Shown: one piece after another, positions 1 through 11,858 of the stretch
Numbering within the stretch: the first letter of the stretch is position 1
Layout: each line of letters opens with the position of its first letter
Source of the DNA: Nioella sp964229645
GTDB taxonomy: Bacteria > Pseudomonadota > Alphaproteobacteria > Rhodobacterales > Rhodobacteraceae
NCBI RefSeq assembly: GCF_964229645.1
Contig: NZ_CAXREX010000328.1
Location: 1 to 51,722 of the forward strand
Direction of reading: 5' to 3'
Length of the DNA: 51,722 nucleotides
Notes under the pieces: model-generated
Databases searched by the model: none
What the model was told of the DNA's origin: nothing
Seen by the model: only the letters and a program-made list of their open reading frames with translations
Position numbers and translations under genes: made by a program

Positions 1-698
1 CCCACCCGTAGTCCGGCCAGCCCATAGGCCTTGGAAAAGGTGCGCATCCGTATCACTCGGGTGTCGGTCACGTCGAGCGGCGGGATCGCGCCTTCGGGGG
101 CGGTGTCGGAATAGGCCTCGTCCAGCACCAGAAGGCAGCCCGGCGGAACCGCGTTGATCATCTGCTGAACGGTGTCGGCATCATGCCAGCTGCCCATCGG
201 GTTGTCGGGGTTGGCGAAGTAGATCAACTTGGCGTCGCATCTATGCGCCTCGGCGATCAGGGCCAACGGATCTTCCCTGTCACCCGCATAGGGCACCTTG
301 TGCAGAACCCCGCCAAAACCCGCCACGTGGTAGTTGAAGGTGGGGTAGGCACCTTCCGACGTCACAACCGCGTCGCCCGGTTCAATGAGCAGGCGCACGA
401 GGTAGCCCAGAAGCCCGTCGATGCCTTCGCCCACCACGATGTTTTCCATCCCCACGCCGTGATGGGTGGCAAGCGCGGCGCGCAGGTCGTGCACTTCTGG
501 ATCGCCATACATCCAGCCGTCCCTGGCGGCCTCGGCGATGGCGGCGATGGCGCGGGGCGAGGGGCCGAAGACGCTTTCATTGGCGCCGATGCGCGCCAAG
601 AAAGGCGCGCCGCGCTGGCGTTCCTGGGTTTCGGGGCCCACGAAGGGGACGGAGGCGGGGAGGCCCTGAACGAGCTTGGTGTAACGGGGTCCGGTCAT
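1..698 (-). CDS. PLP-dependent aminotransferase, class I/II (HisC-like), C-terminus beyond window
   Basis: The reading frame opens at an ATG at 698 on the minus strand and is still open at base 1, so about 232 residues of a roughly 360-residue fold-type I aminotransferase are present. Visible landmarks are an N-terminal GANESVFGPSP segment, YFANPDNPMGS (the conserved N-P-D-N-P loop), a VLDEAY aspartate that would contact the pyridine nitrogen, and the motif TFSKAYGLAGLRVG at the very edge, which holds the lysine that binds pyridoxal phosphate. This is the histidinol-phosphate/aromatic aminotransferase branch. Family knowledge gives amino transfer from a histidinol-phosphate-like or aromatic substrate to 2-oxoglutarate, but the exact substrate cannot be read here, and no his genes lie nearby. 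It sits 78 bp downstream of valS with a terminator between them, so it probably has its own promoter. Confidence 0.85.
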   Translation of the reverse strand, partial: MTGPRYTKLVQGLPASVPFVGPETQERQRGAPFLARIGANESVFGPSPRAIAAIAEAARDGWMYGDPEVHDLRAALATHHGVGMENIVVGEGIDGLLGYLVRLLIEPGDAVVTSEGAYPTFNYHVAGFGGVLHKVPYAGDREDPLALIAEAHRCDAKLIYFANPDNPMGSWHDADTVQQMINAVPPGCLLVLDEAYSDTAPEGAIPPLDVTDTRVIRMRTFSKAYGLAGLRV

Positions 699-714
699 GG
701 TCCAAGCAAGACCT

Positions 715-752
715 CAAAGAAAAGCGGCGCGCAAGAGGGTCCTGCGCGCCGC
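715..752 (-). terminator. Rho-independent terminator after valS
   Basis: Bases 724-733 and 743-752 form a perfect 10-bp GC-rich stem with a 9-nt loop. On the minus strand it is followed by TTTTCTTT. It lies 25 bp past the valS stop codon and before the aminotransferase start. Confidence 0.85.
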
Positions 753-776
753 ATCCGTTCAGAGTGTCCGCTCGGC

Positions 777-3749
<2,973 letters not shown>

Positions 3750-3895
3750 GTCCCATGTCTGTCGTCAGAAGGTGACTTATCCGCTTCGCGGGGAAAGGCC
3801 AAGGCCGGGTGTCGCGGTTTCACGGGGAATTCGCGCGGGCTGGACAGTGGCCATGGGGTTGTTACCTATGTTGGCCAGGCAAGACGGAGCAGGTC

Positions 3896-6199
3896 ATGAA
3901 ATTCGGAAGCAGCCAGTCGGTCACGCGGGAAGAGGACCAGCGGTTCCTGACAGGGCGCGGGCGGTATGTCGATGACATCGCGCCCCAAGGCGCGCTGGCC
4001 TGCTACCTTCTGCGCAGCCCGGTGGCCCATGCGGAGATTGCTGCGCTCGACGTCAGCGCGGCGCGCGAGGCGCCGGGGGTGCATCTGGTGGTGACGGCGG
4101 CCGATCTTGCCGCGGCGGGGCTGGCCAATTCCATCCCCTTCACGGTGATCGACAACGAGGACGGCACCAGGGCCGCCGCCCCGCGCCGTCCGATCCTTGC
4201 CGAAGGCCGGGTGCGCTTCGTGGGGGAGCCCGTGGTCTTCATCGTGGCCGACACGATGGCCGCGGCACGCGATGCGGCGGAACTGGTCGAACTGGATTTC
4301 GACGAGCTGGAACCGAAGCTGGATGTTGCCATCGGCGGGCCGGAAATCCACCCCGAAGCGCCGGGGAACCTCTGTTACTCCTGGGGCGCAGGCGACAAGG
4401 CGGCGGCCGATCAGGCGCTGGCGGAGGCCGCGCATGTGGTCAAGGTCACGGTCGAGGACAACCGCATCATGTGCGCCAGCCTTGAGCCGCGCGCGATCTA
4501 TGCCGAAATGCAGGGCGAGCGGCTGCATGTGTGCGAGAACGGGCAGGGCGTCTGGACCAAGAAGGCCGAGATTTCCCAGTGGCTCGGCGTCGATCCCGAG
4601 ATGGTGCATGTGACCACGCCCGACGTGGGCGGGGCCTTCGGCATGAAGACCATGCGTTACCCGGAACATTTCCTTCTGTCCTTCGCGGCGCGGCAACTGC
4701 GCCAGCCGGTGCGCTGGATGGCCGACCGGACGGAATCGATGCTGTCGGACAATGGCGGGCGCGACCTGATCTGCACGGCGGAGCTTGGGTTCGACGCGGA
4801 TCTGAAGCTGACCGCCTACCGGCTGCACACGGTCTCGAACGTGGGCGCCTACGTGTCGGGCTTTGCCCAGATCATCCAGAGCCGCCTGTTTTCCCACGTC
4901 TTCCCCGGCGTCTACGACGTGCAGGCGGCCTACATGAACAACAAGGCGGTGTTCACCAATACGACGCAGGTTGATGCCTATCGCGGGGCCGGGCGGCCCG
5001 AGGCGATCTACGTGCTGGAACGCGCCATGGACCACGCGGCGCGGGTTCTGGGGCTCGACCCGATGGAACTGCGTCGCCGCTCTTACGTCCGGCCCGACCA
5101 GATGCCCTACAAGACGGCGGCAGGCGAGCTCTACGATTCGGGCGATTTCGCACGGGCGATGGACCGGGCCGCGCGAGAAGCGGATACCGCCGGGTTCGAG
5201 GCGCGCCGGGCTGAAAGCGCGGCGAAGGGACGTCTGCGCGGGCAGGGGCTGTGCTATTACATCGAGGCCATTCTCGGCCAGCCGATGGAAACCGCGAAGA
5301 TCGCGCTGACCGGGACCGGCGCCAAGGTCTATGTGGGCACCCAGTCGGCCGGGCAGGGGCACGAAACGGTCTACAAGCAGCTCCTGCGGGACCGGCTCGG
5401 GCTGGAGCTTGACCAGATCGAGATCGTGCAGGGCGACAGCGACCGCATCGCCAAGGGCGGCGGCACGGGCGGGTCGCGCTCGGTCACGGTGCAAGGCTCC
5501 TCCATCTACGCCACCTCGGAGGTGCTGCTCGACGGGCTTCTGCCTTTTGCCGAAGAGGTGATCGGAGCCGAGGGCGCCCGTTTCGATCCCGAAGAGGCCG
5601 TGTTCCGCGCGCCGGGATCGAACAGGGTGGTGGGGCTGATGGAACTGGCTGACCGGGCAGAAGCCGAGGGCCGGGCCGACCTGTTGACCGCCGAAAAGGA
5701 AATCCGCAACGCGGGCCGGTCTTTTCCCAATGGCTGTCACATTGCCGAGGTCGAGATCGACCCCGACACCGGCCTGCTGACCATCGAGCGCTACACGGTG
5801 ACCGACGATCTTGGCAACATGATGAACCCGATGCTGGTCGAGGGCCAGATCCATGGCGGCATAGCGCAAGGGGCCGGGCAGGCGATGAACGAGCGGGTCG
5901 TGTTCGATGAAAACGGGCAGCTTCTGACGGCAAGCTTCATGGATTACGGCATGCCGCGCGCGGGGGACTTCCCGTTCTTCTCGTTCCACTCGGAACCGAC
6001 CGAGACCGAGACCAACATGCTCGGCATGAAGGGCTGCGGCGAGGCGGGCACGATCGGCGCGATGGCTGCAGTGGCCAACGCGGTGCAGGATGCGCTGTGG
6101 CCCGTGGGGGTGAGGCTGGCGGACATGCCGTTCACGCCGCACCGGCTGTGGCAGATGATCGAGGAGGCGAAGGGGGCCGGTGGCACCGATCAGGGGTAA
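3896..6199 (+). CDS. Xanthine dehydrogenase/CO dehydrogenase-family molybdopterin-binding (large) subunit
   Basis: The ATG at 3896 follows a GGAGCAGG ribosome-binding site and gives 767 residues; the open frame reaches further upstream but that extension has no family resemblance. The start MKFGSSQSVTREEDQRFLTG is typical of CoxL-type subunits. The active-site loop is AYRGAGR (361-367), the signature of form II CoxL/aldehyde-oxidase-like proteins and not the AYRCSFR loop of true form I CO dehydrogenase. The catalytic glutamate is in GEAGTIGAM (E716). Family knowledge: these subunits hold the molybdenum-cytosine-dinucleotide cofactor and hydroxylate aldehydes or heteroaromatics. They normally work with a FAD subunit and a [2Fe-2S] subunit, and neither is encoded next to this gene. 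The next gene overlaps its 3' end by 20 bp on the same strand. The substrate is unknown. Confidence 0.9.
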   Translation: MKFGSSQSVTREEDQRFLTGRGRYVDDIAPQGALACYLLRSPVAHAEIAALDVSAAREAPGVHLVVTAADLAAAGLANSIPFTVIDNEDGTRAAAPRRPILAEGRVRFVGEPVVFIVADTMAAARDAAELVELDFDELEPKLDVAIGGPEIHPEAPGNLCYSWGAGDKAAADQALAEAAHVVKVTVEDNRIMCASLEPRAIYAEMQGERLHVCENGQGVWTKKAEISQWLGVDPEMVHVTTPDVGGAFGMKTMRYPEHFLLSFAARQLRQPVRWMADRTESMLSDNGGRDLICTAELGFDADLKLTAYRLHTVSNVGAYVSGFAQIIQSRLFSHVFPGVYDVQAAYMNNKAVFTNTTQVDAYRGAGRPEAIYVLERAMDHAARVLGLDPMELRRRSYVRPDQMPYKTAAGELYDSGDFARAMDRAAREADTAGFEARRAESAAKGRLRGQGLCYYIEAILGQPMETAKIALTGTGAKVYVGTQSAGQGHETVYKQLLRDRLGLELDQIEIVQGDSDRIAKGGGTGGSRSVTVQGSSIYATSEVLLDGLLPFAEEVIGAEGARFDPEEAVFRAPGSNRVVGLMELADRAEAEGRADLLTAEKEIRNAGRSFPNGCHIAEVEIDPDTGLLTIERYTVTDDLGNMMNPMLVEGQIHGGIAQGAGQAMNERVVFDENGQLLTASFMDYGMPRAGDFPFFSFHSEPTETETNMLGMKGCGEAGTIGAMAAVANAVQDALWPVGVRLADMPFTPHRLWQMIEEAKGAGGTDQG

Positions 6200-7250
6200 G
6201 TGGTCTTTCTGGCGCGGGTTCCGAAACCCCGAGCCGCGCCTGCCGGAGGTTCGGCCGCCCTGCACCCACGTGGTGCTGCTCGACGGAACCATGTCTTCGC
6301 TGCGCCGCGGGTCGGAAACCAATATCGGCCTGACCTACCGGCTCTTGTCGGAACTGGGCGAGGCATCGCGGGTGATGCTCTACTACGAGCCCGGGATCCA
6401 GTGGCGCGGGATGCGGCGCGCAATCGAGGTCCTGGCCGGGATCGGCATCAACCGGCAGATCAAGCGTGCCTACCTGTTCCTTGCGCGCAATTACCGTCCC
6501 GGCGACCGGATCTACCTGATGGGCTATTCGCGGGGTGCCTTCGCCGTGCGGTCGCTGGCGGGGCTCATTGACAAGCTGGGGTTGCTACGGCCCGCACAGG
6601 TCAGCGAAGAAACGCTCGAGCGGCTCTACCGGCTCTACCAGGAGGCGCCCGACAGCCAGCAGGCCAGGGCGTTTCGCTCGGCGCGGTGTCACGAGCGGGT
6701 TCAGATCGAGCTGGTCGGGGTCTATGATACGGTGCGCGCGCTCGGCCTGCGCTGGCCGCTTCTGTGGCGTCTCGCCCCGCAGGCGCATGCGTTTCACAGC
6801 CACGCGCTTGGCGGCTCGACCCGGCACGGGCGGCACGCGCTGGCGATGGACGAAACCCGCGACATTTTCTCGCCGGTCCTGTGGCAATTGCCCGAAGAGC
6901 GCGAGGGGGACGTGGTGCAGATGTGGTTCCGGGGCTCGCATGGAGATGTCGGTGGCCAGCTTGGCGACTGGAACGCGGCGCGGCCGCTGTCGAACATCCC
7001 CCTGGTTTGGATGCTGGGTGAGGCCGAGGCCTGCGGCCTGCCACTGCCGCCCCATTGGCGCAGCCGCTACCTGACCGATCCCGGTGCCCCGTCGGTCGGC
7101 ACCCTGCGCGGCTGGAGCCGGTTCTTCGTTCTGCGCCACCGGCGTCGACTCGGGCTGGACAGGTCTGAGCGGGTGCATCGAACGGCGATCCCGGCGGCGC
7201 GGGCCCTGGGGCTGCCGGTCATGTCGAACGGGTGGTTTCGGTCAAGGTGA
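6180..7250 (+). CDS. DUF2235-domain alpha/beta hydrolase
   Basis: 356 residues from a GTG at 6180, overlapping the preceding gene by 20 bp. The first ATG in frame (6291) would remove the conserved VVLLDGT segment (D35), so the GTG or a nearby start is preferred. Motifs of the DUF2235 family are clear: VVLLDGT near the N-terminus, the nucleophile elbow MGYSRGAF with S117, and WFRGSHGDVGG with H254/D256 near the end of the domain. The family is related to phospholipase effectors such as Tle1 of type VI secretion, but no secretion gene, immunity gene or signal peptide is visible here, so a housekeeping lipase or esterase role is as likely. Probably co-transcribed with the molybdenum hydroxylase. 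The substrate is unknown. Confidence 0.85.
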   Translation: MAPIRGKWSFWRGFRNPEPRLPEVRPPCTHVVLLDGTMSSLRRGSETNIGLTYRLLSELGEASRVMLYYEPGIQWRGMRRAIEVLAGIGINRQIKRAYLFLARNYRPGDRIYLMGYSRGAFAVRSLAGLIDKLGLLRPAQVSEETLERLYRLYQEAPDSQQARAFRSARCHERVQIELVGVYDTVRALGLRWPLLWRLAPQAHAFHSHALGGSTRHGRHALAMDETRDIFSPVLWQLPEEREGDVVQMWFRGSHGDVGGQLGDWNAARPLSNIPLVWMLGEAEACGLPLPPHWRSRYLTDPGAPSVGTLRGWSRFFVLRHRRRLGLDRSERVHRTAIPAARALGLPVMSNGWFRSR

Positions 7251-7253
7251 GGG

Positions 7254-7346
7254 CGGATCGCCGCCTGCCGGCGGCGATCCGGGAACGGGCGGTCTCGGAC
7301 CCCCTTCGGGAGCCCTCGCCCACCCGTCAGGGGGGCGCTGCCCCCC
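7254..7346. repeat. Pair of strong intergenic hairpins between DUF2235 gene and hrpB
   Basis: 7254-7265 and 7270-7281 are perfect 12-bp inverted repeats around TGCC. 7330-7336 and 7340-7346 form GGGGGGC-GCT-GCCCCCC. Neither hairpin is followed by a T-tract, so they are weak intrinsic terminators at best. They lie between convergent genes and resemble the palindromic spacer elements seen elsewhere in this window (26724, 45228). Confidence 0.6.
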
Positions 7347-7383
7347 TTGGACCCCCCGGGATATTTTCGGAACAATGAAGAGA

Positions 7384-9807
7384 TTACTTGCCGGGGGGCT
7401 TGGCCCGCAGGGTGGGATCGGCCTGAGAGGGGTCTTCGGGCCAGGGGTGCCTGGGATAGCGCGCCCGCATGTCCTTGCGCACGTCGTCATAGCTTCCGGC
7501 CCAGAAGCTGGGCAGGTCGGTCGTGGTCTGAACGGGCCGGCCCGCGGGAGAGAGGAGCGTCATGCGCAGCGGTGTCCGTGCCTGGCCGATGGTGGGATGC
7601 GCGGTGGTGCCGAAGACCTCTTGCAGGCGCAGCGAGACTTCCGGCGCATCGCCGCCATAGTCGATGGACACCTTGCGCCCGAGCGGTGTCGTCCAATGGG
7701 CGGGGGCAAGGCGGTCGAGTTCCTGGCGCTGGTCCCAGTCGAGACATGTGCCGAGGGCCTCGGTCGGATCGAGCTGGCGCAGATCGGCGGCGCTGGTCCG
7801 GTTGCCCAGGAACGGGGCCAGCCAGTCCTCCATCGTGTCCAGGAGCGCCGTGTCCGAGACATCGACGAGGCCCGAGGCAGCGAGCCGCGCGCGCAGGAGC
7901 CGCGCGGGCCTGGTCCAGTTCAGCGTGTCGAGCCCGAGGTCGCGCAGGCCCTGCAACAGGGCGGCCGTTATCGCCTCGGGCGGGGCGTCGGTCCAGTTGC
8001 GTTCGGCCAGCACGAGCGCACCGAAACGTTCCTCTTCGCGGGCGATGACACGACGGTCGCGGCGCGACCAGTCGCAGCGGCGGACCCAGGCGATCCGGTC
8101 GCCGTGGAGACCGCGCAGTTCCGACTCCGACAGGGCCACGGCTTGCCGGATCCGCGCCTCGCGCGGGTTGCCGTCGAGGTCGGTCGCCACGATCAGGCGC
8201 TGTCCGGCCAAGGCGTCGCCCTCGGGCATCACCGCTCCCTTGCCGCCCGACAGCACGTAACGCGGGGCATCGCCCTTGCGGCGCAGGCCGATGCGATCGG
8301 GATAGGCCAGGGCCGCCTGCTCGGCCAGGCTGTGACGGGGGCCGCTGGCGAAGCGGGCCAGGCGGCGGGCGTCCTCCTTGATGCGGGCCACCACGCCCCG
8401 ATCGGCCTTGAGAGATCCCGGATCGTCCAGCGCCCGCATCCTCAGGGCGAGGTCCGTGCCCCGGTCGCGCAGCGGGTCGCGTTCGGACAAGAGCGCGGCC
8501 AGCCGCTCTGCCCCCTTGCCGCCAAGGGCCAGCATGTGGGCCAGCCTGGGATGCAGGGGCATGGCTGCCAGCTGCCTGCCATGGGCGGTGACAGTGCCGT
8601 CCTCAGTCAGAGCGCCAAGGCCACGCAGCAGCGTCTGCGCCTCGGCCAGCGCGCCTGCAGGCGGGGGCGTGAGAAAGGCCAGGCCCGCCCCGTCGCCCGC
8701 CCCCCAAAGCGCCAGGTCGAGCGCCAGCGCGGCCAGGTCGGCGGCTTCGATTTCCGCAGGCGGGAAGGCGGGCAGGGCCCCTTCTCCGCCCTTGGTCCAG
8801 TTGCGGTAGCACAGGCCCTCGGCCACGCGCCCCGCGCGCCCCCGGCGCTGGTCGGCCTCGGCGCGGCTGACAGGTTCGGTCACCAGCCGGGACATGCCCG
8901 AAGACGGGTCGAACCGGGCCCGGCGGGCCCGCCCCCCGTCCACCACCACGCGGATATCGGGCAGGGTCAGGGAGGTTTCCGCGATTGACGTGGCCAGCAC
9001 CAGCTTGCGCTTGCCCTTCGCTTCGGGGCGCAGGGCGGCGCGTTGCGCGGCGAGCGGCATGGCGCCGAAGAGCTGGTGCAGCACCACGTTGCCCGGCAGG
9101 CCGTCGAGCAGTGCGGCGGTGCGCCGGATTTCGCCTTCGCCGGGCAGGAAGGCCAACAGCCCGCCTTCGCTTTCGGCCAGGGCCTGCCGGATGAGCCCTG
9201 CCATGCCGGTCTCGAACCGCTCTTCCTTGCGTGGCGGGGTCTCGCGCCACCGGGTTTCCACCGGGTAGGCCTTGCCCTCGGAGGTGATGACGGGGGCATG
9301 ATCGAGCATCGCCGCCACGGGGGCTGCATCGAGCGTGGCCGACATGACCAGAACCACGAGGTCCTCGCGCAGCGCGCCGCGCACTTCCCAGGTCAGGGCA
9401 AGGCCCAGATCGGCGTTGAGGGATCGCTCGTGGAATTCGTCGAAGATCACCGCCCCCGCGCCGGGAAGCTCGGGGTCGTCCTGCAACATCCGCGTCAGGA
9501 TGCCTTCCGTCACCACCTCGATCCGCGTCGCGGGCCCCACTTTCGCGTCGCCGCGCACCCTGTAGCCTACGGTTTGCCCTGCCTCCTGGCCAAGGCTTTC
9601 GGCCATGCGTTCGGCCGCGGCGCGGGCCGCCAGCCGCCGGGGCTCCAGCATCAGGATCCGGCCCGGCACGATCCCCGCGTCGAGCAGCGCAAGCGGCACC
9701 CGCGTGGTCTTGCCCGCTCCGGGCGGCGCCTGCAAAACGGCGCGCCCTTCGGCGCTCAGGGCCGCCAGCAGCTCGGGCAGGATGGGGTCGATAGGCAGGC
9801 GGGTCAT
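7384..9807 (-). CDS. hrpB: ATP-dependent helicase HrpB
   Basis: DEAH-box helicase of the HrpB family, about 807 residues. From the preferred start (ATG at 9807, MTRLPIDPILPEL), Walker A APPGAGKTT is at 27-35 and the DEAH-type box DEFHERS at 123-129, followed by the motif III-like VMSATLDAAP. The helicase C domain carries ATSIAETSLTLPDIRVVVD and the motif VI segment QRRGRAGRVAEG, then the HrpB-specific C-terminal region. An open frame extends 16 codons upstream to 9855, but family members begin near the chosen methionine. HrpB is widespread in proteobacteria and its cellular role is not settled; RNA helicase activity is inferred from the family. It is divergent from meaB, with about 200 bp between them. 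Confidence 0.95.
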   Translation of the reverse strand: MTRLPIDPILPELLAALSAEGRAVLQAPPGAGKTTRVPLALLDAGIVPGRILMLEPRRLAARAAAERMAESLGQEAGQTVGYRVRGDAKVGPATRIEVVTEGILTRMLQDDPELPGAGAVIFDEFHERSLNADLGLALTWEVRGALREDLVVLVMSATLDAAPVAAMLDHAPVITSEGKAYPVETRWRETPPRKEERFETGMAGLIRQALAESEGGLLAFLPGEGEIRRTAALLDGLPGNVVLHQLFGAMPLAAQRAALRPEAKGKRKLVLATSIAETSLTLPDIRVVVDGGRARRARFDPSSGMSRLVTEPVSRAEADQRRGRAGRVAEGLCYRNWTKGGEGALPAFPPAEIEAADLAALALDLALWGAGDGAGLAFLTPPPAGALAEAQTLLRGLGALTEDGTVTAHGRQLAAMPLHPRLAHMLALGGKGAERLAALLSERDPLRDRGTDLALRMRALDDPGSLKADRGVVARIKEDARRLARFASGPRHSLAEQAALAYPDRIGLRRKGDAPRYVLSGGKGAVMPEGDALAGQRLIVATDLDGNPREARIRQAVALSESELRGLHGDRIAWVRRCDWSRRDRRVIAREEERFGALVLAERNWTDAPPEAITAALLQGLRDLGLDTLNWTRPARLLRARLAASGLVDVSDTALLDTMEDWLAPFLGNRTSAADLRQLDPTEALGTCLDWDQRQELDRLAPAHWTTPLGRKVSIDYGGDAPEVSLRLQEVFGTTAHPTIGQARTPLRMTLLSPAGRPVQTTTDLPSFWAGSYDDVRKDMRARYPRHPWPEDPSQADPTLRAKPPGK

Positions 9808-10003
9808 CAGGGGGCGGCACCGGGATTCGGGGGGCGAGGGTCTGGCTTTCGCCATAAAGCGGCGCTTGGCGCGCCCGCGTCAACCGGGGGGCATATCGCC
9901 GCGCGCTCTGGACAAGTTCGCCCCCAACGGGGCAGAACCGGGCGCAACGGCCGCCACTGCCTGGCCCCTTGGGCAACTGCGGCGCACGAGGGACCGAGAC
10001 GCC

Positions 10004-10993
10004 ATGACCACACGCCGCCTGCCCGATGACCTGCCCGCCCGCATCCTGGCCGGGGAACGACGGGCCCTGGCGCGCGCGGTGACCCTGGTGGAAAGCACCC
10101 GCCCCGATCACCGGGCCGAAGCGACGACGCTGCTGGAACAGCTGCGCGGTCATGGCCGGCAGGCGTTGCGCATCGGCCTGTCGGGCACGCCCGGTGTCGG
10201 CAAGTCCACCTTCACCGAAAGCTTCGGCATGATGCTGGTGGCGCAGGGGCTGAAGGTGGCGGTCCTCGCGGTCGATCCCAGTTCCGCCCGGTCGGGCGGG
10301 TCCATCCTGGGCGACAAGACCCGGATGGAGCAGCTCAGCCGCCAGAAGAACGCCTTCATCCGCCCCTCGCCGTCGATGAGCCACCTGGGCGGCGTCTCGC
10401 GCCGCACGCGCGAGGCGGTGGCCCTGTGCGAGGCCGCGGGTTTCGACGTGATCATCATCGAGACCGTGGGCGTGGGCCAGTCGGAAACGATGGTGGCCGA
10501 GATGTGCGACCTCTTCGTGCTGCTTCTGGCCCCCGCGGGGGGGGACGAGTTGCAGGGCGTCAAGCGGGGCATCATGGAGATTGCCGACCTGATCTTGGTC
10601 AACAAGGCGGATGGCGATCTCAAGGCCACCGCGACGCGGACCTGTGCGGACTACGCGGGCGCGCTGCGCCTTCTGCGCAAAAGGGCGCGCGATCCGCAGG
10701 ACTTCCCCAAGGCGCTGACCGTGTCCGCGGTGGAAGGCAACGGGCTGGAGCGGGCCTGGGACGAGATGCAGGCGCTGGCGGACTGGCGGCGCGCGCAGGG
10801 TGTCTGGGACCGGCGCCGGGCCGAACAGGCGCGCCACTGGTTCGAGGAAGAGGTGCGCGCGGGGCTCCTGGCGCGGCTGACGGGCGATCCCGCGATGCGG
10901 GCGCGGATGGCCGAACTGGGTGGGGCTGTCGCCGGGGGCGAGCTGTCACCCGACGCGGCAGCTGCCGATCTGCTGGCCCATCTGCACGGCTAG
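10004..10993 (+). CDS. meaB: MeaB/ArgK-family GTPase (methylmalonyl-CoA mutase chaperone)
   Basis: 329 residues. P-loop GTPase with Walker A GTPGVGKST at 61-69, switch segment AVDPSSARSGGSILGDKTRM, the IIETVGVGQSE motif that carries the Walker B/G3 function, and the NKAD guanine-specificity motif. In this family the protein binds B12-dependent methylmalonyl-CoA mutase (or ethylmalonyl-/isobutyryl-CoA mutases), gates cofactor loading and protects the radical enzyme. No mutase gene lies in the window, so the partner must be encoded elsewhere. The C-terminal dimerisation arm (GVWDRRRAEQARHWFEEEV) is complete. It runs towards the convergent DUF2161 gene, from which a GNRA-looped hairpin separates it. 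Confidence 0.93.
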   Translation: MTTRRLPDDLPARILAGERRALARAVTLVESTRPDHRAEATTLLEQLRGHGRQALRIGLSGTPGVGKSTFTESFGMMLVAQGLKVAVLAVDPSSARSGGSILGDKTRMEQLSRQKNAFIRPSPSMSHLGGVSRRTREAVALCEAAGFDVIIIETVGVGQSETMVAEMCDLFVLLLAPAGGDELQGVKRGIMEIADLILVNKADGDLKATATRTCADYAGALRLLRKRARDPQDFPKALTVSAVEGNGLERAWDEMQALADWRRAQGVWDRRRAEQARHWFEEEVRAGLLARLTGDPAMRARMAELGGAVAGGELSPDAAAADLLAHLHG

Positions 10994-11002
10994 GCGGGGC
11001 AC

Positions 11003-11022
11003 GCGCTGCGGCGACGCAGCGC
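11003..11022. terminator. Hairpin between convergent meaB and DUF2161 genes
   Basis: Perfect 8-bp stem (11003-11010 with 11015-11022) closed by a GCGA tetraloop. It is placed between two convergent stop codons, as a shared terminator would be, but there is no T-tract on either strand. Confidence 0.5.
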
Positions 11023-11036
11023 AGATCACGCCCGGC

Positions 11037-11702
11037 TCAACCCGGATCGCCATAGGTCTCCAGCCCCTCTGCCCCTTTCGGGGTCAGCGCATAGACCCCG
11101 GTCGCCACGCGCTCGAACCAGCCGTAGTGATCCGCCCGCATCAGCTCGGTTGCCTTCTCTACCCCGGTTGCCGCCTTGACCGCACGGCCCGTCGACGGGC
11201 CGCATCGTGCGAGATGGGCCGCGCAGCGCAGGGCGTCCTGGCGGTAGGCGGTAACAAGCCCCACCCGGGTCGCGCCCCCGCTGTTGGGATCGCCGACCCG
11301 GCGCGCGAATTCCCGCAGCAGGCGCTGGCGTTTCGGCTTGGAGATTCGCGGGCTGTAGGGGCCCGGATCGCAATGGACCTCGACGAACCCGTCCGAAAGC
11401 CGCACCGTCACCAGCCCCAGGCCAAGCCGGCGCGCCAGCTTCACATTTGCCTTCAGCGCCTTCTGGAAGGCGCGCCCGCGGCCGCGCGGGACCGCGAGGT
11501 AGACGATGTCGGCCAGGGCCAGCCGTTCGACCCCCTGGTGAAACAGGGCCAGGGAAAACCGGGTCTTGAGCTCGACGATCACGGGCTCCTCGCCGGGGCG
11601 CAGCGCCACGATATCGGCGGCGCCGATCTCGGCCTTCACCTCGTAGCCCTGCGCTTCGAGATAGGATTTCACCGGCGGGTAGAGATCGGTTTCTTTCACC
11701 AT
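11037..11702 (-). CDS. DUF2161 family PD-(D/E)XK nuclease-like protein
   Basis: 221 residues. The N-terminal half has a restriction-endonuclease-like core: VKSYLEAQGYEVKAEIG, then D30 in AADIVALR, then VIVELKTRF with E44 and K46, matching the D-x(n)-E-x-K catalytic pattern. The C-terminal half (from about residue 140) reads like a winged-helix segment (AVKAATGVEKATELMRADHYGW). Rhodobacterales genomes commonly carry this protein as a DUF2161 putative PD-(D/E)XK-type phosphodiesterase. The DNA or RNA target is unknown and there is no methylase beside it, so a restriction-modification role is unlikely. Single gene, convergent with meaB. Confidence 0.8.
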   Translation of the reverse strand: MVKETDLYPPVKSYLEAQGYEVKAEIGAADIVALRPGEEPVIVELKTRFSLALFHQGVERLALADIVYLAVPRGRGRAFQKALKANVKLARRLGLGLVTVRLSDGFVEVHCDPGPYSPRISKPKRQRLLREFARRVGDPNSGGATRVGLVTAYRQDALRCAAHLARCGPSTGRAVKAATGVEKATELMRADHYGWFERVATGVYALTPKGAEGLETYGDPG

Positions 11703-11758
11703 GCGGGCAGGCTATGTCCCGGGGCAGCGAAAGTCATGCCCTGTCGGGGATGAATCGC

Positions 11759-11787
11759 TTGACACTGCCCCGGAGCCGCCTTATCCA
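11759..11787 (+). promoter_or_regulatory. Sigma-70-type promoter of rpmB
   Basis: TTGACA at 11759-11764 is an exact -35 consensus. A 17-bp spacer leads to TATCCA at 11782-11787 as a partial -10. It lies 72 bp before the rpmB start and faces it. Confidence 0.65.
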
Positions 11788-11802
11788 CCGCCCAGATTTA
11801 GA

Positions 11803-11826
11803 GGGCGCTGACCCGGCTCAGCGCCC
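11803..11826 (+). promoter_or_regulatory. Hairpin in the rpmB 5' leader
   Basis: GGGCGCTGA (11803-11811) and TCAGCGCCC (11818-11826) form a perfect 9-bp stem with a 6-nt loop, starting 16 bp past the predicted -10. It is followed by TTGTCCGTTTC, a weak T-rich stretch. It could act as an attenuator or as a target for autoregulation by L28. This is inference. Confidence 0.45.
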
Positions 11827-11858
11827 TTGTCCGTTTCTGAGACCCGAGGATAAGACCC

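Noticed and set aside
3896..6199. Form I carbon monoxide dehydrogenase large subunit
   Set aside because: The active-site loop is AYRGAGR (form II), not AYRCSFR, and no CoxS/CoxM gene is adjacent.
3866..6322. 818-codon minus-strand open frame
   Set aside because: Antisense shadow of the CoxL-type gene; composition rich in His, Arg and Gly without domains.
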